Assembly: GCA_026874595.1 (NCBI GenBank)
Contig: CM049320.1
Coordinates: forward strand, 4,779,464-4,843,463
Source: Sipunculus nudus
Taxonomy: Eukaryota > Annelida > Sipuncula > Golfingiida > Sipunculidae
DNA length: 64,000 bases
Direction: 5' to 3'
Below, in pieces: positions 49,501 to 61,500 of the stretch. The position numbers were made by a program, and so were the translations under genes. The notes under the pieces were generated by a model. That model was not told where the DNA came from. It did no database searches and saw only the letters and a list, made by a program, of their open reading frames with translations. Numbering within the stretch: position 1 is the first letter of the stretch; each line of letters begins with the position of its first letter.

Positions 49501-52500
49501 GGAAGTGAACTGATGAAGGATGATAGGTTGGCAAGAGTGTATGCTTGCTTAATGCTGTTGAGTCCTTTTTGCCATATCAGTAGTGAAACAGACACTTCAG
49601 ACCTTTGGCCTGGCTTATTCCAAGAGCAAAATTAAGTTGGAGAAAAATATAGTGTTAAAAACATTTGGACCTTGTGCACATTCTGGATAATGATAGAGAG
49701 CATGGGTCAACACCTCTTATGGCTGATGTATTTAAAGGTCCTTGTAATTTAGTTGCAGAAATGATCAATACATGGGCAGAAACCAGGCTAGGAGTTTGTC
49801 TACAGAGACTGAATTTTTTAACTGTTGGGATAAAAAAATGAAGGTTGGAGGCATACTGCTGGAACAGAGAATACGGAGCACTAGTGTAGGTTAAAGCTAA
49901 ATCACCCAGTTAATTGAACAAAGTATTTTAAAAGTAACAGAGTTTTAGGAATTATTTAAAAAAATCATTAAATTTTATTGCCCAGCAGATACAAATATCC
50001 TTAACAAAATTTTTCAGAGCTCACTATCTGGCCAGTATTCAAAATACCAAGTTTCTTATAAGTATTTGAAAACTCCTGAACTTTATATAATTTGCAAGCA
50101 AATGAACCCGTCCTTCATACAGGAGGTAATTTTGTCGTTTCAGGACTTCAGTAAGGCTACCGTTAAGTATGCCCAGCGCTTCACCAGTGCCAAAAATCTG
50201 GAAGCAAGGTCAAGGTAAGATCACATAACACCTACTTTTTTATCCAATGTTTACTAAGAGGACATGCTAATATTGGATCAGAGAAACGAATTTTATCTAA
50301 GAAAACATTTGTAGTTTGTTTGCTACAGAATATGGTCAAATGTCACACAGCATCACTCCAGTGTGCATGCCTGTGTTGGTCCAATAAAAGATGTACAAAA
50401 TCACCAATGTTGGCCCAAGATAGCATTGCTAGCTTGATCACCAATTTTAAATGGTAGATTTTCAAACAGCATCTGCTCCATACATTATCTTGCCTCACCA
50501 TTTTCAGCTGTACGTGGAATCTTGAGTTCAAGTGTTGTGTTTAACCTTGAAAGGAATTTGATGGAGTGTTTAACCTTAGATGGCTGACCTCTTGGTGTAA
50601 TTCTGAAGTCTGAGTGATCGCCGTATTAAATTTACCACTGGGTCCTTCCTGCATAAATGACACAAATGACATTTTGTCCGTATGAAAAGTGATCTGCTAA
50701 TGCAGGTTTCCTGCATAGTTCATTCATAAAATTTTTTCAAGACAAAAAAATCGACGCCACTGTGCTGGATTTATGGCAAGTGGTGCATTATGGGATTACC
50801 TGCCAATGTGTTTTAAGTGTTGAGATATGACAGGCTGGCAAGGCTTACTTGAAGGCCAACTATTTCTTAAACTGCACCATTTGTTTGTGACATCAAAATA
50901 AGTTGCGGTAGTTAATATTGTGTAGAGTAACTAATGGTTATTTTGGAAAAAGCACTTTCTATTAATATCTGATGACATGAGCATGGAAGAAGATAAAAAT
51001 AATGAACCGTTCAGACTATAGCACCAGATGGTGTCACTCACAAACCATTTCCATTAAGTCTTTTTAATCACATGATAGGGCCATTATCAGTCAGGTCGTT
51101 GAATGAATGCAGATGAAGATGACCACTTGCTAAAGATTTGAGGTTCTGCATAAACAGAGCTTAGAATGAATATAAAGTCACAACCTGTAGATTAGACATT
51201 AGAGGGAATCGCTCAAAGTCTATCAAGATTTTGCAATTTTGTCTTTAAAGCACTGGAGGGAAGGGGAGGGTAGGGGAAGTCAAGTCAGAGACCTTCACAC
51301 CTGATATGATAAATGTCTTAATGGCTGTTAGATATCTGACCTACAGTGTAAGCCTGGTAAAGCATTTGAAAAAGATATAACTGTAACCAGATCTTATCTT
51401 AAATAAAGGAACTGAATACAAAGCCAATGACTTTTTTTTGGGAGAAAATAAGGTACTCTGTTGCTGTGTCCACCATCTCACTTGAGCAAAGTTTAAAAAC
51501 TATATAAAATAAAAGAAACATTCATAATTGAGACATTTTTATCAAATTAGTAATGCTAATTCATGAGTAACACTAAAATTCTCCAACTCCTAAATGCACA
51601 GTCAGAACATGATAAGTAACAAGTTAGCGGGGTTATGATACACATGACCTTCCGTCTTGCACATATAGCCAATAGGGAATGATCTCTGTCAATATTGGGG
51701 TCACAAGGTCAAAGGTCAAGGTCACAGGACTATCCTATTACTTTAAAATTATGCTGACCAGGCTTACAGTTTAATACATCAGATGTAATTATGCTTCTGT
51801 TGCTGGGGATGCTCCACTCCTACACCTTCATACATGACTATCACTTATTCAGACCTTCACATCCTGGTTCAGATGTTTAAATACTGTTTTGGGTCAGTTC
51901 CCTCTTTCTCTGTATGTTATCAGGTCCTTTATTATATTTTTCAAGCATCATTCAGCCCACACTGTTAGTCTGTCGGCCTTTGTGAGGCCCTTCCTGACCT
52001 GTTAGTAATCTGGTTGACACCTCCGTGATGGATGTATGAGCTTGTTTATATCTTATTATAGTCCGTTTCATCCTTTCATGTCCACCTGTTTTTTACTATG
52101 AAAATTTATATTAGTTACATTTCAAGGGAAACAATTATAGGGTAGAGCAAAGAATTAAAGAACCTAATTTTCAACAAGGTAACTAAATACCTTCTTTATA
52201 CCTTATTTGAGAAAAGAATTTTCTGGAAATATGAGAAATCAGTCTACATTTTACAACATATCAGGCCTACTTATGGCAGTCAAGGTCATTGGTCACATGC
52301 AAAAACAGCCTCAAATGACAGCTGCTGATTGGATGATCTCATGTAAACACTCTAAAAAATATAACCAGCTAAAACAAAGATGGTTACTTATGGAGGGACA
52401 CATCTTATCTGTCAGATCATGGTGAAGAGACTAAAATGTTGTGAAACATAAATGGGGGATTTATGGTTAAATTCTTAATTGCCATATTAGGTTGTCACTT

Positions 52501-55500
52501 CCATATGTAATTTTCTAGGAAATTATTGAAAAATCTAAACTTTTAAGAAAATTATCAACAAAAAACAGGTGGACAGCAGGTGGTGAAATGGACTATACCA
52601 GCTGTTAGTGACCATGGTGCAGTCACCTATGTTGACAAATAGAAAATTAAAAATAAACAGAACTTGGTTGGTTACACATATGCAGAAGGGTCATTAGTTG
52701 AAAAACACCATTTGCAAAACTCTAGTTTGTTTGACTTGCTACATAGGTTCTTCTTTAATATGTTTATAACATCATTCACATGTTGTAAGCAAGTTAATAT
52801 AAACAAAACAAACAGCCTGTTAGGGGAATTTGCATTTTCTAAAAGGTTCTTGGGTGTGTCGTCAGATATTGGAATAGGCCCCTATAAGAGTTGCATCCAC
52901 TCAACTCGGTATGATTGATGTTAGTGTTGCCAGGGTATCAATGTGTCAGCTTTCTTCAGCAGATTCATTTGAAACAAGTGGTTTAATTTTATCTCTAGTA
53001 TAACCAGTTTATGAAGACGCGGAATTCACTAGGAGAAGGCGAATATCCAATATGGCGGCATTGCTTACAAGAGGGCGGAAGTTCCAAGGTCGCTAAATTT
53101 TGATTTATGATTACAGAGGACCTCACTTTGACAAGAAGGGTCACGATTAGTAAATATGTTACATACATCCCCATCCGTATTCTAAATGGACTAAAAACTC
53201 CATTAAATTTTATATTAAGAAAGATTTGGGGCGACCATAATGCACTGCAAACCGGAAGTAAGTACCGGCCAATAAGCAATCCAGGTCATTGTTTGAGAAG
53301 ACATGCCCGCGCTGGGACAAGATCACTCGTCAACCAGGACTCGGCAACCATCTACCACTTGTACCAGGAGAAACGAAGACCAGTGAATTCATCTGTCAGG
53401 AAAAACGACAACCAGCAATGTACTATCTGGAAGAAAAACCCACCACCACCCCCTTCGCCACCGGCTCAAGCACTCTGTGTTCTACTTGTTAATGTTAAAA
53501 TTTTAAAGTTTATTGTTTCTAAACAGTATATTTATCGAGGTGTAAACTATTTACTTTTACTACTACTACTTTTACTTTGAATATGACCTTTACGATATAT
53601 ATGGCGTGTTGTACCCCACCTTCCCGTCAGTGGGAAAGAAGGGATAATTGCTGAATATGTTGAATATGGAAATTTTAATGTTAATTTTAATAAACCTCGG
53701 CCAGTTTCCCCCACAATGCCATGTCTTGTTCGCTTCTTTCAGCACTTCCGAGAACAGAGCAAGTGACTGGATGGGTATGAATGATATTATGAAGTTTTGA
53801 TTAATTATGGGATAACTGTGAACAGGTTCGGGTGTGTGCATGTTGGTGTGACAGAGCATAAACATTTTTTGCCCTTTGAGAGTGCTGCCATCTGGTGATT
53901 GCTTCAGAAACTATTTTCGTCTTCAAATCCAACATTTTGCTGTCTGACCTGGGGCAAATTAAATTTTTTAATTCCAGTATAATTCCTGCATTTTTTCTGA
54001 AACTTCAATTGAAATTAAATTTATTGCATTGGGGATATCATCAGTACTAATTCATTTAAATTTTTATCTATTATAAATTAATTCATTAAAGTTGCAGTCT
54101 TTTTGGAAAGACATTTCATTGATAACAGTGATCAAGCAGCATTTCAGCTGCCTATCATGCTCCTATTAACATCCTGTGTTTTAAGCATTAGTAAATCACT
54201 GCATGACTGATCCAGAAAATTAACTAATCCAAGGAAAAAGCAACTTTAAATGAGTATATAATGCATTTGGGACAGTGTGAGAGCTGTGATGATTGTTCAT
54301 CAGTTCAGCTCACTTTCTCTGAGCCTATGGGCTTCAAGCCAATTAATTTCCAATTGATTACATGCTTACTTAAATTTCTACTTAAATTGGATTCATTTAA
54401 TTTTTCCTTCAGTTCCAAACAGTTTCACTTCAGTTCAGAATTGGCCACAGGTCTCTATGCAGGTTTTGATTGCTATGCAGGTCCTTTCTATTCGGACATA
54501 TTTGCCATGACTTTCAGTGACATGTTTCTTTCAGGTCGTATTGACATGTCAGTGAGCTAACACCTGATTTCCTTTCTGTCTTTGATATAAATATTAGATA
54601 TTAGTAGTTGGAATCAGTTCTAAAATCACGTTCAGTGATTGAAAGAAAAAGACTGACTGATGATCCATTATTCATCGGTTATCTTATGTACCTTCTATAT
54701 TACTGTGAAATCTGTTTTATAGAATTATATCTAAAATATTTACCGAATTCTTCTTCTTCTTATTATTATTATTTAATTATATATTTTTCAGAGAGTACTC
54801 AGACAAGGTGCATATTGCTGGGACGCAGGAGAACAATTTGCTGCGAGACAAGTTGATAGATCAGTTAAAGGACTATGGCTTTAAGGTCCAGACACCCACC
54901 TACAAGGCTCTACTTTCATACCAACACTGGTCAGTTATATGATGTACAAAAGAAATTTTTAGACATGTCGGGCAATTTTTTGCAAATTTGTTTAATTTCT
55001 CAAATAATATATTACTTTTTTCCCCTATTATATTCTGCGTTTTAAGGGGAAAATATAAATAAAATTCAGTGAAACCTCTCAGAACACTGATACTGGCAGG
55101 ATCTTGGAATATATGTGTATTTTTGAGATGCCTCATTAGAGAGGTAATTGATGTCTTGGTTTAGTTCTCATAATATTTTGTTAGGTGTTTCTAGCAGGAG
55201 AGACATGTCTGTGATACAGAGGTGTCTTAGGACAGCTGTCACCGGAACAAGTTTTGACATCTTTGATAAAATTGAAATTTTCATGTCATACTAAACCAAG
55301 CTAGGCCTCTGTCTTTATTATATATACAGTAAAACCTAGCCTAATGACCACCTCAGTTTAGTGACCACCTCAAATTAAAGACCACTTACTGACAGTCCCA
55401 TTTTATTTTGCTCTTTATGTAAGGCCTTGCTGAGACGACCACCTCAAAATGTGACCACTTTATTGACGTCCCGTTGGTGGTCATTATTTTTGTGGTTTAA

Positions 55501-58500
55501 CTGTATTAAATTGTTCACAGAAGACAAAACTCAGTTTCCTTGAATACACCAATATATAGCAGGGGCAGGGCAACCAAAATATTGATTCATACTTGTGTGA
55601 CCCCTCATCTTAGGCACTTATTTTAGCCATATTGGTACATTAAACACGTATCAACTTGATGGCCATGATGTCTTAAGGTGGCCAGATCATTGAGATAATA
55701 TTCTCAGTATATATATGGCACATAAATGTGGCCACGATGTTGGGTCACACTGCCTTCTGTGTGTCCTATGAAATCTCCAGTCTTGGCTTTTATTAAAAAT
55801 AAAAAATATATATAAAACACACCAAGGTCCAGTTTGGTCTAATTTCACATTAGTATAATTTTTACTAGGTTAATGGTATTCATTATAATTAGCATTCTGT
55901 TACAGGGAGAAGCAGAGTCTGGTGACGATGTACGATGATAACGGGACGGTGGTCTACCAGACGGACTACAAAGGTCCCCCGCACCTCCACCACCCCGATC
56001 TGACGGAGGCCTTCAACGCTTACTCTCCAAGCGGAACTGTAGAGGTGACTGTGCACTGAAGCTGTCTCATGTAACTGTGAATCACGTCCACAGATGTGTC
56101 TCCATGTAACTGTGAATCACGTCCACAGATGTGTCTCCATGTAACTGTGAATCACGTCCACGGATGTGTGCACACTCCATGGATAGAACTCCCCAAATCT
56201 GTGTCTAATATTACTATACATAAGATTTTCTGCCTAACAACTTAAGCTATGCTTTTTGATCCCTCAAAAGATATCAGTCAGAGAGGGTCTGCCAGTATGT
56301 CTTACATTTAGGTCTGACTGACTGAAGATTTTTTTTGCTTTATTTGGAGCAGCTACAGGTTGTTGCAGTCCAGACTACAACCCTGTGTGCTCCTTAAGCG
56401 TTATTTTGATGAGTCAATAGACATGATGCCAACCAAGCCAAGCCAGCAAGAGCTGAGAGACGGCCACCATTTACCTGCACAGGTGACCTAACGAAAGCTA
56501 CAGCATCCTCACCCACAAAGGCAGAAGCAGCTTGCATTCCCTCCGCTGATTAACAGCAGAGGAGACCCATGCAGCCATGCCAATCGAGAGCCGAACCCGA
56601 ACGATGAAACGATAGAGCTTCGAGAAGAATGCCATTTTATATTTGCAGTTTCTGCCATTAGACCACGTTAGCAATTTTTTTGGCATATGCTAATTTTAGG
56701 TAAAACTGTCAAATATCCAAGAATATGCTGTGCTGATGCTGTTCATCTCTATCTTGAAACAACTTGAGCACCTGATGCTGTAATCATTGTGAAGAAAAGT
56801 AACCTGAGGAACATTATTTAACCATGCATTAAACAGCCCTTTGACACTTGAACATTGTACAAGAGTCATACCAATTTTCAAACTAAATGTTGCATTCCAT
56901 GTATGTGTATGAGGTACATAGACATGTGCAGCTAGAAATCAGAAACATTACATTCTCTTGGAGTGATTCCATTAATATGTATAAATGTTGATACATATGC
57001 ATACAGAGCATTTTTCAATATCTCACTGTTGCAGTTGGAAACCCATATGCATGAAATTTGTTGGGGGGGGGGGGGATTCCACAATGTGATGTCAGTGATA
57101 GGGTGTTCCTCTGGCGAATTGTCTACATCTACAGTGCATTACTCTTTATCCCTGTATGTTCTGTATATGTAAATATGGAATGCTAGCTTAACTTGAATTT
57201 ACTTGAGGCAAGATAAGTTGCTACAAGTTTTCAATCAGTGTATTTACTTTTTTGCATTTGCAGGGTTTTCCTCTATATGCTGGGTGGGGTATGGAGTCTG
57301 ACTTTGAACTGCTTGAAAAGAAATATGGTGCTACACCCTGTAATGGTTCCATCGTCATCATGAGATATGGACGCCAGTATCGTGGACATAAGGTATAAAA
57401 GCATCCTATATTCTTAAAGGCCTACCCTGAATTATTTACCACGGTAAATGTATCATATTTGATTCAAACCAGTAAAGTTATTTTTTTGCTCTTAACTGCC
57501 TAGTGTACTTACCATTGTATATTTAAATATATTTTATGAAATTTGAAACACGGACAAGCACATTCATCTCAGTTTATAGTCATAACACATCTTCTAATCA
57601 GCCACAGTACAAAAATGCAGCTTCATCTGAAATGTACCTGGCCAAAACATCTAACCATGGTTGCACATAGAGGAATTAAAGGTAAGCACAATTTTTTTTG
57701 TCAGGTGCTGAATGCTGCTAAATGTGGTGCTGCTGGTGTGCTGTTCTTCGTCCATCCAGAGGACTGCACTGTGCCAGGACAGAAAGTCTATCCGTATTCC
57801 AGGTTTCTTCCGGGGTGGGCGGTGCCACGGGGGTCTGTCCTGCCCAATATTGACGGGGACCCTCTCTCTCCAGATCTTCCCAGTATAGGTAACAAAGACT
57901 AAATGATAAACTTGATTTATTATTCTATTTACATATCTCTTTATAGAACTGCTTTTAAAAGGAGAAAACTGTGCATCCATGTGGAAGTACTTATTTGAAC
58001 ATAAAACAGTGATGTATTTAATCGATTGAATAAAGTTTAGTGTACCAATTGCAGCCTAAAACATTTAATTCAAAATATTTTCTTTTTATTTAATGGTATT
58101 TGAAAATATTATGACATTTTGATATTACTGTGGCTTACTAAAATATCTTATGATGTTTAATTACAGATGGTATGTACAGACTCCCTGAGTCCGAGGCAGT
58201 GCTTCCTCCTATTCCTAACTTACCAATCAGTTATAACGATGCTGCTCAGATACTCAGGTAAGTCATTAACTGATATAAAGCACCAAAAAAAATGTCAAAG
58301 GTCGACAAAGGATATGCTTTCCTCTGGATTTTGAATGTCCATGAAGAAACCCTGTGTTCATAGGAGATATCTATTTATGCTGTGGCAGAGTTAATGCCCC
58401 CCAGTCAATCACAAGTAGACAAATCATTTACTGTGGGGAGGTATGTTCGTGGCAGTAAACTAATTGACCTATCAAAATATTGATTTAACCTTGTGACAAA

Positions 58501-61500
58501 GATAGACAGTAATATGAGATTTGTTCTTACAATAATTTGCAAATTATGTTAATTTAATACAACAATTTATTTGTAAAATGTGAACTGGAGCTTACTGTAC
58601 TCACAGAGGGATGAACAGCGCTGGTTTGTTTGGTGACTGGCCTGGAGCCCCAGAGGAAGTGGTTCATTATACAGGACCCAGCACAAATGGATCAAGAGGT
58701 CTACAGTAAGTTCACCTTAACATGTTAATTTCTTCTCTTTTAACAAAGATCCAGATAGCAGTTAATTTGTACCCCGTAAACAGCTAGGTGATTGGTTTGC
58801 TGTACTGTGAGTGTCCTCGTGATATCTCAAGGACCTGTACACAGATTTTAATTAAATATGATCCATTGGCCTTTAGTGTTGATACAAAGATATAATTATA
58901 AGTTCGGAGTCAGTCAGTGCATAATTGAAACCAAAGATTCCCATTTACAGTTTTATTGATGGCTTGGTTTACTGCTTGCTCTGTAGATGGCAGCACTCTA
59001 GTCATACAGTCATCTTCCAGCCTTAAATTATATGCATACCAAACTCAGAGGGCAAAAGCCTGGGTCTCTAATATTAAACTGATCTGCCACAAAATTCAGT
59101 CAGTTGTTCTCCTTAACCAATCTCCCAGCATTTTTAATTTGAAAATGCCTGGGGAACTTAAGGAGATATTGTTCAGACAGACACACAGGCAGACAGACTA
59201 ACAGTGATGAACACACACTCTATGTCTATAAATTATTGAAACAGGATTTAACCTAGTGGTTAAGTTGTTCGACTACAGAACAGAATTTTTCCAGTTCAAA
59301 TCCAGCAGAGCCTGGAAATGAAAGTGGTAAAACCTCAGAGATCTGCTTTAATTAATATCTTAGTGGCAGGTTAAGACTTCCGGGTCATTCTTAACCCCAT
59401 TCATATAAACCTGAAAGCCAGGAAGCACAATAATAATTAACACACAACTCTTATTGTATAAACACAGTTGTCTTCTTTCAAAAGAATGTGCCACCAACAG
59501 AGATTGTGATACTATGAAATTTTCACTGTTCCAATGGAAAGGCATTAATACAGGTTACCTTTCCATAGAAAAAAATGAATTTATGCAAAAGATACATCCT
59601 ACCATCATATCAAACGTTCAGTCACAGTTAGCTCAGTTTAAACCTGATTCTGAAAACTTACATGCACATTTCCTACATGCACATTTCCTACATGCACATT
59701 TCCTACATGCACATTTCCATGCAAAAGGAAGTGAATTTTTCAGTGGTAACTCAGTTATGTCAGGAACACAATTGTGCAGTGAAAAATAACCATGATAAGA
59801 CAGGAGATGAGGGCCTAAGTGCTGGAACATATAAGAAATTATAGGCAATTTTTAAAGGAAAATGTAGGAAATTCAGAGAGTCAGTAGAAAACCACTAATA
59901 CTTGTATCCGCCAAAACAAAGTTTTGCAGATACTATGTTTTTGACCGGGTTCTGCCACCGCCGCCGTGTTTGTTTCCGGAATAGAACTCTGAGACCACTG
60001 GACAGATTTTTCTGAAACTTTACTCAGTTATCAGGTCACATGTGAACTGGTGCCAAAATATTTTGCATTGACCTCTTACCTTTCCTCTCTCCAGTGCATC
60101 CATCTGTGCGTCTGTTTTGACACATTAACCCACATATCTCGGGAACCGTTTGACCGACCAGGAAAAAATTTTTGCACACATGTAGCCCTTGGATACCTTT
60201 ATAACATACACTAAAAATGGTGGCGCCACCTGCAACCATTTTTGCACAGTGTCCATCTGTTCATCTGCCTTGGGATAAAATCACTCACATCTCTGCAGTG
60301 AATGGACTTAACCACCTGAAATTTTGCATGTGTATACATCCGTGACAGCTTTCTTGATTTTATGACAGGTGGCGCCACCTACATTCATGTTTACGCTGCA
60401 GACATCCAAGCTCATATCTCGGGAACCGTTAGATCGATTGGGCCAAAATTTTGCATGTGTATAGATCTCACATAGCTCTTTCCCAAAGGCAAAACTGGTG
60501 GCGCCACCTGCAACCATTTTTGCACAGCGTCCATCTGTATGTCTGCCATGGGATAAAATCACTCATATCTTGGCAGTGGTTTGATGTATCAGCCTAAAAT
60601 TTTGCAGGTGTATACATCTTGGATAGCTTTCTTGATTTTGTCGCTTGTCGACTACCCGTATTCTAGTTTGTTTTGGTGTCATGTTTGTTTTTAATTATCA
60701 TCTACAAATATGGTTCACCTTTCCAACGGATTGGTACAAAATGAAAAATGCCTTTCCCTGCACATGTTTGCCTGTCTAAGAAAGGCGTTATAACGACCCC
60801 TGTAAACCATTGTTGGCAGAGGTAATAATGTTGTCACATACAGGAAATTGCTTAGCTTATTTATACACAACAACCTGATGATGAATATTAATTTATGCAA
60901 ATCCAGAGAAGCAGCATAACATTATGGAGTGGTTGTATTTCACTGTACTTTTAATTTTATTATTCACAGTAAAATCAGAATGGAGGTCAATACCGACCTG
61001 GACCAGCGTGAGATTTATAACGTTATCGGCGTCCTGGAGGGAGCTGTAGAACCAGGTAATTTACATTTTTTTGCTGTATTGCCTTTTTAATTCGTTCAAT
61101 ATCTGTGAGAGATCAGTTTGACAGATTTCAAGTACTTTTTATAATAAAATCTTTTCTATTTATTTTTCCACAAAAAATATGAGGTTGTGTGATTTGTTTA
61201 AAAACTGCTGGTACATCTATGAGCACTGTCAGTAGGGCAGTGACTTCAGCCACAGGGAAACCCCTGTCACAAAAATTCTAGATCTCATCAAAGCTTAGTA
61301 TTCCTGAAACTGTCAGCCCCAAATTTTCAGGGAAGAATAAAAGTAACATGTTTTGCTAGATTTTAGTAATTTTTTTATTTTATCTGTGACGTCACACTTT
61401 CCATCAACCAATCACATCAGGGCCCAGTTAAGTTCTGGATGTAATGTTCTCATCACATATAACTCCCATATGCTATATGTTTACCTAACCCAAGCAAGTA

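Larger units (their letters stand above)
46514..50143 (+). other. Peptidase intron after exon 1 (3630 bp)
   Basis: It contains the TA microsatellite, the G-rich tract and the 48285-49459 Helitron-like element. No further exon is needed for frame, and none is seen. Confidence 0.75.
50215..54791 (+). other. Peptidase intron after exon 2 (4577 bp)
   Basis: It contains the 51650 core fragment, the 52485 repeat, the 52664 MITE and the GC-rich island at 53020-53495. Exons 2 and 3 join in frame without an intermediate exon. Confidence 0.75.

Noticed and set aside
53107-53580. 157-codon + frame ending in a poly-leucine run
   Set aside because: Low-complexity tail, no domain, and an overlapping alternative frame across the same GC-rich stretch; reported only as a possible promoter island.
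54608-54856. 82-codon + frame over peptidase exon 3
   Set aside because: It reads exon 3 in a different frame; the correct frame carries the HIAGTQEN motif.
57543-57902. 119-codon + frame as a separate gene
   Set aside because: Its second half is peptidase exon 6; the first half is intron read through, upstream of a proper acceptor at 57704.
59249-59303. Functional tRNA gene at the A-box/B-box pair
   Set aside because: The acceptor and anticodon stems do not pair; the sequence fits a SINE head.
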